A stretch of DNA of 64,000 nucleotides, from contig PTEX01000003.1 in the NCBI GenBank assembly GCA_003342815.1, positions 1,572,435-1,636,434 of the forward strand, read 5' to 3'. Position numbers and translations under genes: made by a program. The notes below the pieces were generated by a model that searched no databases, was not told the DNA's origin, and saw only the letters and a program-made list of their open reading frames with translations. Position 1 is the first letter of the stretch. Each line of letters opens with the position of its first letter. The DNA comes from Eudromia elegans. Taxonomy: Eukaryota; Chordata; Aves; Tinamiformes; Tinamidae. Shown here piece by piece: positions 1 through 12,900 of this stretch.

Positions 1-1215
1 TTTTGCTTCTTAAAGGATCACATCATGAAGGACCATGCATTACAACTACCGTTGTTGACATGGCAAACATGGCATGGTGCACCTCAAATATGCATGTGAT
101 TTCACATACTGACCCCAAAAGCAAAGGATTTGAAATGATAAGAGAAGGAGCAAAAGTAAAAAGACGAGGAATCTAGATCACAAAGATCTAGCTGATCATG
201 AACTGTGCAGGATCAGTGACGATCTCCAGAGAGACAGACGTCCTTCATGCCACTGTTCCAAGAGCAGCCAGACCCTGAAGAGCAGACAGGTGAGGATGGT
301 TATTGTTTCAGACCCAGCAGCTCAGCCTCCCACCAAATACATTTGCTGTCTTATCTGGTAACATTCAAGACCAGCTATTTTGATTTTGAGATGTCCATCC
401 TGCAATCTGCATTTTTCATAAGTTGCCAAGCGCTTGTCACCAAAGACACCTTTTTAAAATGCTGAAAGTTGAGCACAGAAAATCAGGAGTCCTTTTTTTT
501 TTAATATCTTCGCTTTTGCCTTTTCTGTACTGGGAAAAAGAAGATAATAAAACCCACATCTCATGAGGATGTTCTGAGGAATTACAGGAATTATCTGAGT
601 TATTCAAGAACGGAAAAGGCTTTTTTCATATGTTCTGATTGAAAATGTTGTACTTGAATAACTCAAATATAGCTTAGATTGCTGTTGCTTTCACCCAAGT
701 GAAAAAAAAATCAAGTTTTAAGGCAGTATTTTATTGGTTCCAATTGTAGTATGATTTAAAATTGCAATTTTAATATACTACCTGAACTATCTGAACTGTG
801 GTAAATTGTCTACACCTGCCCCCATCCTCTTTCTTCTTCCTAGTGCGGGTAAGATCATACACCAGGCAAGATTATATACCATCATTATATACCATCATGA
901 GATAACAGCAGCTGATGTTCAACGAGTATAGAGAGAACTTGTTACTGCTGCAAAGACCCACAGCTCACAGGAGGAGCATATGTCACTTTATTAAATCTGT
1001 CACAATGGAGGTGAAAGCAACAGAAGGGATCTCTTTTCAGAGCTCGAAGAGATGGAGAGAGGTGGTTCCGTATGGAAATCTCACTTTACTCTGAAAATAT
1101 CTGTAACAAGATGTTACAGGGTGATTTTTTTTTCCCCCTAGACATTGGGATTTAAAAGCTAAAACCAAAAACCAACTGCAGCCAAGAGAGGATGGGTGAC
1201 AGGACTTCCTTCCAG

Positions 1216-1229
1216 AAAAAAAAAAAAAA
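1216..1229 (+). repeat. 14-A homopolymer
   Basis: Run of 14 A about 90 bp before the GC-richer block at 1322-1520. Confidence 0.95.
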
Positions 1230-2162
1230 GCTTAGGAGTAAGTTAGTTCAGTAGCTTCTTCCAAGAGAAACAGAAAGATGAGAAAGGAGAAATGAAATAA
1301 AAAGAAACTCAAAAAAAACTTCTGCCGCTTCTCCCACATGCTCCCCAGGCAACATGCACCGGGCCTGAGCAGGGCTGTGTTCTGGGAGTGGGATGCAGGG
1401 CAAGGCACTCAGAGCTCCTTGTTCCTGCAGGATTCACTGCACTCCTGCATCCCCCTGGCTGCCAGCACGAGCTCGTCTGCCCGCATCTCCTTCCGACTGC
1501 TCCCAGGAGGAAGGGGAAAGGGAAGGTTTGCTCCTCTCCTCACTCCAAAGGCTCCCTTCCATGGAATACTACCAAACAGCGCTGAGAGTCTCTCTCTGCC
1601 TCTTATACACATGTGACCGTCCCAGACAGTCTTCCCCTGGTGTTATGGGTGTTTATATATGCATGTTCACTTGAATTAACCTGAATATGACTTATGCACC
1701 TCATTTTAAGAAGCAAAAAAGACAGAAGATCAGTTGACATGGGTAACTCTCAACCTGCCCGATTCAAATATTTTCAAAAGAAAATATCTGCAATTCACAG
1801 TTCTTAACTCAGATTTTTGTCAAAAGTACCATATGGGGAAAAATTTTGATTTTGCATTATTATTTAATATAGTATATGCTAAATCATGACCTCTTCGACT
1901 GAATGGTGCAACAGTCTATGCTGGCATTCACACCCATACATGTAACAGAACAATCAATATATTGGTGCAGTAAGTTACTGCGTGCCAGTCTGCACCTGTT
2001 CTGTAGAGGTAACACAGAGGTGCTGGAGTTAGCTTCATTTTAAAATTCTGATTGCGCTTGATGTAAAACACAAACAGTTAAGAACTGGGGGAAAAATAAC
2101 TTTGCTAGGTCTGTAACTCATTAAGGAAAAAAAATAGAAGGGTTTTGTTTTGGGTTTTTTTT

Positions 2163-2179
2163 GGGGGGGTGGGGTGGGG
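2163..2179 (+). other. G-quadruplex-prone run
   Basis: G7-T-G4-T-G4 satisfies the four-G-tract pattern with very short loops. It is on the strand opposite RIMS2, so it is C-rich in the RIMS2 transcript. Confidence 0.7.
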
Positions 2180-2522
2180 AAGATTTGATAAAATCCAGTA
2201 GGCAAAAAATTCTGGAAGTGGTTGAAAACAGAATTACATTAATCCATCAGGAAAGAAACAGGGAAAGAGACAAGAAAGTTCCAACAAACTGCATTTTTAC
2301 AGGTAAGTAGAGAAAAGCCGCTTTCTCAAGTGTGGGGAGGCAGTTTTAGTTAGTATTCACTCTTCTGTGCCAATATGGGGCCAATATGTTTTCAGTTCTA
2401 ATGCCGTCAGTGTGCTTTTTTCCTTGGCTCTTGGACTAATAATACATGTAAAGGCATCACACCCTTAGAATCACAGCAATCCATTGGTTGCTTGAACTGA
2501 TGTACGGCCAGGAAGAAAAAAG

Positions 2523-2540
2523 TAATAATAATAATAATAA
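2523..2540 (+). repeat. (TAA)6 microsatellite
   Basis: Six perfect TAA units in the left-edge intron, likely length-polymorphic. Confidence 0.93.
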
Positions 2541-3753
2541 AGATCTTTAGTATAGAAATATCTCCACCAAACTGTTTCTAAATGAGGAATAGCAAGTGAT
2601 CTTCCTCCTTCAATGTCAAAGTAATCATTACTTGCACAATGATGAATAGCAAATGTCTGTGACAGTAATTTTGGCCATCATATGATGGCTTCATTATAAA
2701 ATGGAGCACTAGTCAACAGCTGATTGTTCTATTTAGGAAATAAGAAACATAAGTAAATAACGAAAATAAAGAATACTTTCCTGCTGCTGCTAAAATAATA
2801 TTTTCAGTGTAAATATCTAGTTTCATTAACAGGCTAATTTCTTAAATATTTTAGTAGCCTTTTGAAAATAGAATAAATATTTAAAAGATGCTTTACCACA
2901 GTATTCAAAAAGCAAAAACATTTAAACCTCTAAAAATATTAGGTTTCAATTTAATGATAAAAATGTATTTTATTTTTAAACTAGGTTTTTTAATTAAAAA
3001 CATGGATCACTGCTGAGTCTGCACTGTACATAGTATCCAGGATGGGAACAACCTTTGTGGGGGGGAAGACACTAGTCATCTTATGCCCCTATGTGGCCAA
3101 CCTGGACAGCAAATTCACCTTCACACAGCTTAAGAAAAAAAAGCCACTCTGCACATGTAGGTAAACCTACTGCTTTCCATTCTCAAACAAAAGTACTGTA
3201 ATATATGTGCTGTAAATGCTCAAATTGGACTGGATATCATTTTGTGCAGCTTGTATCAATTTTAGTCACACAGGATACTCGCCCTTATGCAGTGATGTGT
3301 TAATCTGAATATTGCCCAAAGCACATGCGAATTCCAATGCAGCACAAAGCAGGCTGCTACAAATTGAGCATCTGACAACACAGTGTTTGCACATTCAACT
3401 CTAAATGCAGAATGACACTCAGAAAATCCAGTCTATCTGATAATTGAGGGCTTTTAAAGACATCTAAAAACTTCAATTCATTCTCCTAATTTATCTGAGT
3501 AAAACCTATATTGGTCAAAGTCAGGAAAAAACAATTGAAGTCCTAAAATCTGAAGCTCCCTAAGACTCTGCTTTAGCATTGGATATAAGTACATAGTTAA
3601 AATGCTTTGAAAAGCCAAATAAAGGTCTCCTGCTTTCTTTCCTTGCATTTGCCTTTCCAAAATCCAAGATGACTTTGTTCTCATAGTAGCTATTTGCCAA
3701 ACGCCAAGAATGCAAAATAATCCCCGAGACTTTCTAGCATTAGGTAATCCTAA

Positions 3754-3921
3754 TCATGCTTTCAGTAGAAAGCAATCTATAGCCCAGGAAACAGCACCAC
3801 AGACCACCGCGCAGGTAAAGCAAGAATTCTGAAGTGACCCGGTGCTTGAGCTGGCAGGAGCAGGCGCGGCCGGGAGCCCCAACAGCAGCAGCAGGACCCG
3901 GGGGGGGCACGGCACCTTCAT
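3754..3921 (-). other. 55-codon ORF with signal-peptide-like start
   Basis: Minus-strand ORF in a CpG-dense patch (3836-3965). It begins M-K-V-P-C-P-P-R-V, followed by L-L-L-L-L-G-L-P-A-A-P-A-P-A, a typical n-region, hydrophobic core and small-residue cleavage pattern, with G at -3 of the ATG. The rest (after about residue 25) is Cys-rich and ends at a stop without recognisable features. A first exon of an unknown secreted protein, a retrocopy fragment or chance are all possible. Confidence 0.2.
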
Positions 3922-6810
3922 GTCCCCAGCAGCACCTCGCAGAGCGGCCTCGCAGGGGCCCTGCCAAGGAGAACTGCAACAATCCTCCAACAGATGCTGG
4001 TAGCAGAGGCTGGCTAAACTCCTTGTAGCAGTAACGTTAATCTAACTCGGGAGAAATCCAGGATCGTTTGGCTTCTCTCACAACAGCCACTGCCATGCAA
4101 AGAATAAGCCTTAAAAAAGCCGACTCATATAAGGTCTCTGTGTAATACGATACAAGACATTTTAATATATATTCCTCCTAATGTTCTGTTTAGTATCAGA
4201 AAAGCAAAGCCAAGACAACTGCATGTCCTCAAACAAAATCACTGCATGTCTAAACTTTTGGAAGAATTGAGGAACTCTTTAGAACACAGATCATGGTAAA
4301 ATTAATGGGCATGTATTTTTTCCTGCAGTTCTGTGCATATTACCTATTTTCACTCTGACTTTCTTTTAGACCTTACGATCTGCTCCATGATTAGTATGCA
4401 CTAACATGCTTTCTTCACATGATTACATTGTACACCAGCAGTTAATGATTTTGGGCTTACTCTCACTTAGTTTCTTTCTGGACCTTGGAATTCCCAATAT
4501 TAAAAAAGGAAAAAAAATCTGAAAAAGCAAAAGCATCATCTCTTTTTTAGTCCTCTGATTATTTAACCTCAAGGTTCAAAGACACATACCACATTATATC
4601 TCTTAAAAGCAAAATCTTTTCCATGCTAAAGATATTTGGGTTTTCCATACACAGCTCTGAAACTTTAACTCTTTATGAATGAACAGTTTCCAGGGGGTGC
4701 CTTACACTAATTGTGCAAAGCTTTAAGTGAAAAACCTACTTAAAACATACTGTACCTTCACATAACTAAAAATAATAATATTTTAATTTAATTATAAATA
4801 AGACAGTACTCAGAATGCAGTAGCCTCCAAGAGAAACTGAGGTAAGACTTTTCAGGGACTATTCAATATACGTCTTCAGAGCCATTTTATCCAGAACAAA
4901 TAAAATACTGATACTTGCTGAGAGGAAAGAATCCTTTTCCTTAAAAACCTCAAATGAGCCTAGACACTACATAAAACATACATTAGCCTCTAATGATTAC
5001 CTATTGCTAAAAAATGGCATAATATTTTTTTCAGACCAAAAGCATAGTTACTTGGAAATATACTACAGGGTTTTTAACAAATACAGACATATTCTCATCC
5101 TAATTAAGACAGCTCATAGTGCGTGAGAGGCTGGGTTCCCTTATAAATGTTTCTTGATGACTAGTCTTCTAGAAAACAAAAAACAGTAATTGTAAATCTC
5201 AGCCATTGCAAATGTATTAAAATATTTCTCTGATGGCTTTTGACTGGTATCATTTGCAGCCTGAAAATTATAAAGAAAGTACATGCACCTTACATAAGGA
5301 CTGGTAAAAATAAATATATAAATAAATAAACAAACATGCAGCTTGATCTGCAACAAGAGATCCAGCAAGTTGGGGCTGGGCTTGTAGAAGATGGGGCCAG
5401 TTGCTTGGGGCTCGCTTGAATGTTGCAGGCCTTGAGCCTCTGCACTTGGCACAGCCACTGCTTTACCTCACCGTTGATAATATATAAATTATTGCTCCAT
5501 TTTGTGGAGCTTCAAAGATTTCACAGCACAGCAAAGACATGTATAAAAAAAATCCCACTGACTGCAGATTTCATTTATATAATAAAAAGCAGATCTTAAT
5601 TCACTAAAATGACTACAATTACAAAAGCTACCTCCATCATTTTGCATGCCCACTTAGAAATTCATAACAAGGATAAAAAAAGCTTAAGAACAGTAAAATG
5701 AAATAAATACTACAGCATTTTACAAAGAAACATGAACAGTAATTGAAAGAATCCTTAATAGACTGTTCTGGGAAATAAAAGGTAAATAGTTTTCTGAAGC
5801 ATTAGGTTCAAATATCACTGTAGTGAAGAAAGAATATCCCATTTAAAAGGTATTTCTCCCACAGAGAAGATTAAAATGCTGGATATAGGCTCTGCAATAT
5901 TACTTCCACCCTTTTTCCAGAATGTTTCCATCAGTGCACTACCACCATAAAAAAACTACAGGATCTTCTTTCTCTCTTATCTGCATCCACACTTTTCAGA
6001 TTATATTCTTCCTCATTTTTATCATCAATATTTAATAGGAGCCTGATAAAGTTCTAAACATCAGTAATGCAGCACATGTTTACTGAATAACGTAGCAAAA
6101 AAACAGCATTTTTATCTGTCTAGTCACAAAAGTAAAACAAAAAAACTATTTAATAACCATATCACCCTAATAAACAACAACTTCTCTCTACCATCCCCAA
6201 TTCCATAAACACTAACTATTCATAAAGGACAGGCTACAGAGCTGGCTGACCTACTGCAAAGCATCCACTGATCACCGATAATTTGGCTAGTTAAAAAGAT
6301 TATTCCAAAGTACAGTACACAGAATGCAAATCCTCTAAAATAAAGAAGCTGTTTTCTGTCTACTTGCAAAATGGTATGCAGGACTGCTAATTTCTATCTT
6401 CCAACAAATTATGCCTGGTTAAACAGACACATCTTCGAGCATTTAATCCTTTCACTGCCACATCTGCACAGAAATCATTTCCTCAGACAAATTTGTTTAT
6501 GAATATTTCATATGCTTCAAGGATTACACCTAATAATGCTACCGTCTAATGGTAGCTAATGTATTTGAAAGATACACATCCATCTTAAATATTTTATTCT
6601 ATCTATGCTGGGTTAATTCCTGCAGATAGAGTTCTCATTTAAATCCTGCTGTAAGGCACAAAAATAACAGTGGAAGAGACTCATTTCTACCAAAAAATAT
6701 TAACATCAAAGAGTGTAATTGTAAAGGTACCCCACTGAAATACATGTAAGCAGACTGTTATTAACATAAACACTGAAATAGGAAAGGGAAAATGTTGTAT
6801 TTCTACTTAC

Positions 6811-6932
6811 CTAGTGTTGTTCAGCGTCTGTCCAAAAAGATCATTTTGTAAAATATTTGGAGGGGATGAGAAAACCCCATGAAAATGAGATAAAACAGAA
6901 TTGCAGACCTGGCGCAGCGTCTCAAATTGCAT
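6811..6932 (-). CDS. RIMS2: RIMS2 alternative first coding exon (RIM2-beta start)
   Basis: Seen: ATG at 6932-6930 opens M-Q-F-E-T-L-R-Q-V-C-N-S and continues through H-G-V-F-S-S-P-P-N-I-L to F-G-Q-T-L-N-N-T-R: 40 full codons plus AG, then a consensus donor ACTAG|GTAAGTA. This matches the unique N-terminus of the short human RIMS2 isoform as I know it, with only conservative changes (a D for E, a T for A near the end). An in-frame TGA sits 11 codons upstream (6963-6965), and the start has A at -3, so this is a true initiating exon rather than an internal one. Its end phase equals that of exon B, so both splice to the same downstream exon. The product lacks the Rab3/zinc-finger module but keeps the later PDZ and C2 domains encoded outside the window. 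It lies in the intron following exon B and is too short for ordinary ORF filters. Confidence 0.95.
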
Positions 6933-7460
6933 TTTCTCTCTTTCCTTCCCTTCTATTTTTCTTCACCACCTGTCTTAAAAAGTCATCTGTTTTGCACACA
7001 CCATCAGATGCAAACATGCCAATCAAGTTCCATATTTCTCCTGATCTCTGTAAAAACTGTGCCTAAATGAGCAGGGGTTGATAGTTAATTGTACAGTCAT
7101 TATTCTTCTAATTCAGTCGCGGAAGATTTAGCACCCGTGCGGCTTTCTCCTGACTGTAGCAAGAATCCCGAGCAGCAGCAAGCTTTTTGGGCATTCCCAG
7201 CTCAAGTGTGAAGCTGAGCTGCTTTCATGTACTCTACTCATATTTCTCTAAGCCTATTAAAAACACGCAGTGAATAGATGCTGTCGTCAGGAGTTTCAGC
7301 ACATCTGGCTGCCAGCTATAAAATCTCCGAAGTAATAAAAATGAGGACAAGGCATCCTCGCAGTGTTACTACTCCGAAGAGGAGGAGGATTTCTGCATCT
7401 TCTCCTCCTTCTTCCCTCCCCTCTAAAAATGACTAACACCACTGACCATGTATGTAGGTC
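6933..7460 (-). promoter_or_regulatory. RIMS2: Presumptive RIM2-beta 5'UTR and internal promoter
   Basis: This stretch lies immediately 5' (minus-strand sense) of the RIM2-beta start codon. Its CpG density is visibly higher than in the surrounding AT-rich intron, for example gtcgcgg near 7117, cccgtgcgg near 7134, cccgagc near 7168 and gtcgtcagg near 7284. A pyrimidine/purine stretch with a mirrored GAGGAGGA/TCTCCTCC pair lies near 7378-7410. A 12-T run (7461-7472) marks its far edge. No convincing minus-strand TATA box is seen. RIM genes are known to use internal promoters for beta and gamma forms, so promoter function here is inferred from position. The transcription start cannot be placed from sequence alone. 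Confidence 0.6.
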
Positions 7461-9938
7461 TTTTTTTTTTTTCCCTTTCTTTTTCTCTTTGTTAATGTAG
7501 CGGCAGCTATACAGGACAGAAGGACCACTCTAAAAATAGATAGCATGCTCTCCATACATTAACATGTAGCTTTGCAGACTTTTTGCCTGTACTTGAAAGG
7601 CTATACTGCACCTTACAGGAGATAACAGGATTTTCACTGCAAACATGTAAACGTAGCAGCAACTCATGGCTAAAGCAAACAATATTCACCTGCCATACGA
7701 CCCTGCTCAGTTTAGCACTGCATGTGCAGCTCTGAGGCAATGGTTAATCACACAAAGCTGAAAAATCCCCCAAAGCAATGACCATTCACGTGTATAGCAC
7801 ATATCAAAATAACAAGTCTGCTGCACCACTGAAAAGTTTACTGCACCGAGTCCAGCATGAGAGCCAAGCAAAATCAATCACTTCTGTGGGTGCTCCATAC
7901 CTGTTTAATCCCAGGAAAAACCCTAGGCTTAGGAGTCTCTGCCTCTGGTACACGTGCAGGAGCGGAAATCAATGAGCGAGAAGTACAATCAGTCGCCTAG
8001 CCAAACACAGATTTTTCAGCGTGCTGTACATAGTGAATGCCATGAAAAGTTCAGAAAATAGGTAGCCCTGCCTGACTGCAAAATGGGTTCTTGCTCTTTT
8101 CTTTCAATACTTGGTCTAGGTTAGAGGCGAGCATTACATAACATTACAGAGAATACGTCAAATTGAAAAATAACAATTAAAATGATTTTTCTTAGAATAT
8201 CCTATTTTCTATCCATGGCTTTTAACATCTTAGCGCTAATTACCAAATCTCCAAATAAAACCAGCATAAAATGAGGGCCATTATTAAAGCTCTTCCACTG
8301 AAAGTGATTTTAATCCCAGGAGAAATGGGAACAAGCAATCTTCCAGCTAATTAAAATGTAGCACTGACGTGCTCAGGAGGGAGTTCCCATCCAGCCGCCT
8401 TTGGCCAGAAGGATGCAGTTGCACTGGAGGGCTTTGCAAAGCCAAAACAGGAGGGAGGACCAAGTTCATCTACAGGCCTGCAAAGAAAGTGTTCTTCTTA
8501 ACACTTACGCTAAGACTTCCAAATACGTACAAAGAAAATATCTATTATTAAAATAGTACTCAAAACAAGACCTACAAACTACTATCCAACATACAGTATC
8601 TGTGTTTCTGCCTATAACATAGTGTGCATTATGCAAACATTTTTATTTGAGAAATTTATTATGAGGTGTGGTAAGAAATACTAGGCTATATGTATCCTCA
8701 ATCTGGTAACAATAATTAAAGAACTAAGAAGTATTTATGGCTATTTTGTGATAGTAAAATGAAAACAATTTGTCACTAACTTTCCCATATGCAAGTAAAT
8801 TCATATTTATCATAGGAACTTTTATCAGAAATAAAGACAATATTTTCAAATCAGCTACAAGACATGGAGTCAGAAATTACTCCAGGCACTCAAGTAACTA
8901 TTAGCCTTACAAGCACTGGTTAACAGGATGGAGATAATATTGACTGTGCAATAGGTACCAGACCAACATTTCACTGCATATTCCAAGCGTAACAGCATTT
9001 TGTTCTGGGGCTTATGGATGGTCATCAAAGCCAAAATGCTCCTGCAATTCCAACCTATGCCTGAATATTGGATATTCATCTATGTCTTTCTTTTCAGATA
9101 TTTAAAATTAGAATTACGATATACATTCATGTTTGTAAAACTGTTGAAAAATTATTGATAAAATATAATACATAGTTATAACTTTCATTTTCTCATTTAA
9201 TTCTGGTGTACTGATGCAAGTAAAACCCCTAATGGGAAAAAAGTAAAAGGAAACTTTTTAAAGGATATCCTCCATCAATACTATTAGCAGAAAACTGATA
9301 TATAATTTCTTCTTTCTGTGTATGTGTGCACATCTGAAAGTTCTCATCAAAACTGAATTTAGTGTTGACAAGAAATATACTTTTTTTTAATCCCTCCCCC
9401 AAAAAAATATGGTACAGAAAAATAGAAGTTTCCTTTCTTTCTTGACCTTCCTATTGCTATCACACAGACCCTTTCGATTGATAGCTTTATGTGGCCTATA
9501 ATATTACACAGATTCTAAATAGACACATATGAATAACTATAACATTTACTCTCATAAAGTGTTTTTCTTAACTACTCCTACCTTTTCCAAAATGTGATTA
9601 TTTGGTCTGGAAGAAGCAACAGGCACAACAAGAACATGTTGGAGGGGTGAGAGCGAAGGAGAAGGAGCAGAACAGATTGTGGCTGATAATTAAAAGAAAC
9701 AGGGGCAGCACTCACAAAATGTATTTTATGCACTCTACTTTTTTTGGATAACACAGTCCTATAGGTACTAGATATCTTATTCCAACCCTGCTAGTGACAT
9801 TTTTCTATCCTACAGATGACAAAAATTTCTTGTGGTGCAATGCAGAGTGATTCAGTCTCCTTTTTAAAAAGTTAAGAAATTATACCCTCAAGATACCTAT
9901 GTTAAGAGCCTCACATAATAATTCTGGAAGAAGCATGA

Positions 9939-9954
9939 TTTTTTTTTTTTTTTT
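9939..9954 (+). repeat. 16-T homopolymer
   Basis: Run of 16 T in intron sequence. No neighbouring element is recognised. Confidence 0.95.
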
Positions 9955-12900
9955 CCAATCTGACATTTAATTCCCTTATACTTCATATATCCTTTTTTCT
10001 TCTTGCAAGCCACACACCCTGTACATACCCATATCTGTATTCAAAGTAGTACAGGTCCTGCTTAAAAGCCCCCTTTTCTAAAACATCCTTAATTCTGTAC
10101 TTTCACACATATAAGGTGAAGCAAACTTTACTCAAGCAGTCATGACTTTGGAAATTTCTAACATTAAAGAACTTGATTCAAGTAATTTTGATGATGATTA
10201 CAGTACTTTGTGTATTTATTCTGGCACATATACTTACGTGCATTACTGATAATTACAATAATAACCAATTTCATTTCTGTGCCAGTTTTACAGAGACATA
10301 AGCATTGCATCAAGTTCTTTAAACATAAAGGGAGAAATGAGTACTAGTGATTTTTAGGTGACATCACCAAGGCTGAAATGGCAGATTCCAACATGAAAAG
10401 ACGAGGCTAGAAAAGTGTTGGTGGTTCCATGTAGCCAGGCCCCATTGAGCTCCATTATAGATACCTGTTTCTCCAGCCAAGCTGAATCTTAATAAACAAC
10501 CTCCAGCTAACAAACTGTTCTGAAGGAGAACTATTCCAGAAAGCTTCCCAATGTATGGATTTTTTTTCAGTTTGTGTAAATATATATTTATCCTTCGAAG
10601 GTAAGATTTAACTTCCTCTTTAAATTTGATGCTAGAATTCGGAAAGCACTTAAGAAGAATCTATTATATAAAGAAAGATGACAATGTATTTCAACATGCT
10701 ATCTCAAACATTATTTAGAAGCATTATTTCTTTACTACAGGTATACAGAAAATATGAGAAAGCTCTAGCTTAAGTAAGCTAAAGTCATGAAGCCTCATTA
10801 AAACTATTCATTGCACCTCACAAGGCATATAAGACTATCCTGAGATAAAATCTACTATCGGGTACAATTCAGAATTAAATACCATTCTTACTTATTACCT
10901 AAGTAGAGTTTGATGAATACAAAGAATATGGTAGAGATAAGTCACTTGGAGCACAGAGTATAGAGTGCTTTAACGTCCAGTTAATCTAGCCTATTTATTT
11001 CTTTTCCTTGAGACACTAAATAAAATTGAGCAACAAACACTACATAAACCCCTGTGGGGCATCCATCATTGGTCTCACATCTCCCCTTAGCACAATATTT
11101 ATCCAAATAAATATTTAAGGAAAAAATTTGGGGATCACTTCTTGTAAGTATGCTTGTTATTACAGGTAAACACATACACATGAAAAAAATGCTTTTCACA
11201 TAGTTGAAACCAATGTGGGCTGCAAGACAATCAGTGTTGGCCACCTGTGTGAAAAATAAAGGAGTTTAAATTCAATTCAGTTTTAGGACACACCACTGCA
11301 GATGAAATGCAAGCAGACTGCTCCTTCTGGAATAAAGCACACGGTCACGAGCGTTTCGTAACACTAGTGTGCAAAGCGTGACCTCACAAGTGGAGCTTAG
11401 CAGGAAATAAGGCAAGACCCACAACTCTAAATTTAACCAGCTAAGAACAGAAGACTCAGAAATCAGGACCCTAAGCACCTAAGACAGGGAATAACAGAGA
11501 GGAATGCACATAGAGCCCAAAAGGTTGGAAGTACCTAAATCCAGGCTGCAGAGAAGCATCCGTCTCTGCTCAGGAATCACTATAAGGAATAGTCTTCTCG
11601 AGCCAGACCAAGTTTCAAACATGACAATGATCCAAAAAGCACCCTTACTAGTATTAAGGTAATCCTAGCAGTTAAAACATTGTCTTAAGGCAGAGGCCCA
11701 AGTTCTCTTCTGCCCTCCTCAAATATGCCCCAAAATCCCCTCACCAGCACCCCCTTAAGGTCTTCCACAGAGGGAGTTTATCTTTGCTGTTGAGCCTCTG
11801 CTGTTGAGGTCTCTTTCCCATAAAAAAAGTCAATATTGAAAGAACTACTTGTTGTACTGACTTAAACATTAATCGACAGTGGAAAAGCAACCCTGATTTT
11901 ATTCCCCGGTAGTCAAGTCACAGATCCAAGAAGATACTGAAACTCCAGCTAAGAGAGCAAAGCTCATCACACACAGTATCTGCTAACAAAGTACAGTAAG
12001 ATAAAGGAACATGAGTTTGTGTGAGTATCCAACCACTTAAAACTGTGTTGTCTTGCATTTTACTTCACCCTTTCCCCTTTCCCTCTTTCCTTACTTCAAT
12101 TTCTGAAGCATTCCATAAAATTTGTATCATTATTTTTTCCTATTTATTTCCTTCTTCAGAAACATATTTCACCTTCTTTTTCTTCTTCTAATACTAATTT
12201 GTACTGTCCTCTTAGCCTAATGAACAAATTTTAAACCTGAGAATATGCAACATACTAAGTACTCCTTTTTCTATCCATGTTATTGCCCCTATTACCAGTA
12301 TTGCCAACTGTCAACAGCATTCATAACCCTGACCACACAAGTTAATTTCAGCCAAGTTGGAAAAAAATGGAAAAAAAAGAATATGTTCCAACAAGCTGTG
12401 TGACTATCAACATCAACATAGGAAGAGAAAGGTCCATGGCATCTGCAGGCCTACAGAGGACAAGGTGGTTAGAACTGAACGTCACCCTTGACTTGGACAG
12501 CAGGAAGCCTCAGAACACGGATCCTGCCTGACGTCACTGCTGTCTTAAACTTGAAATAAGAATCATGACTGATAGCACAAGTGTTTTTCTGATCCTCTGT
12601 TTTACCACTGAGCAAATCAGCCAGAAAAACAAGGGAAACGTTTATAGACCATACTGATTCCTATGCCCATGGAACCACCTATTTCTATTAGGTTCCTTCC
12701 CTCACTCCTCAGTTCCTATTCGCGTGCTGCTGAGGACATTCCTCAAAGCTCATCTCCTGTTCCACCAGCAATAATACAATTAACAGAATAATTTTTCCTT
12801 ACTTTACAAAAATACACAACTATCACAAGCCCCCTAGGTAAGCAAAGCGTGTATTATACCCTTCAGGAAATTAAGCTTAAGTGATCTGACTCAGGCCACA

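Larger units (their letters stand above)
1..6810 (-). other. RIMS2: RIMS2 intron downstream of the beta exon (partial)
   Basis: The intron begins at donor GTAAGTA (6810 downward) and leaves the window at position 1. The common next exon (K-R-S-P-S-V... in mammals) was looked for on the minus strand and not found. Contents are a G-quadruplex-prone run (2163-2179), a (TAA)n microsatellite (2523-2540), a GC-richer block near 1322-1520 and a CpG-dense patch near 3836-3965. No gene is otherwise recognised. Confidence 0.82.

Noticed and set aside
6857..7066. Plus-strand 69-codon frame
   Set aside because: Antisense shadow of the RIM2-beta first exon and its 5' side.
7316..7324. TATAAAA-like word in the beta promoter region
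   Set aside because: It is oriented on the plus strand, opposite to RIMS2, and there is no evidence for a divergent transcript.
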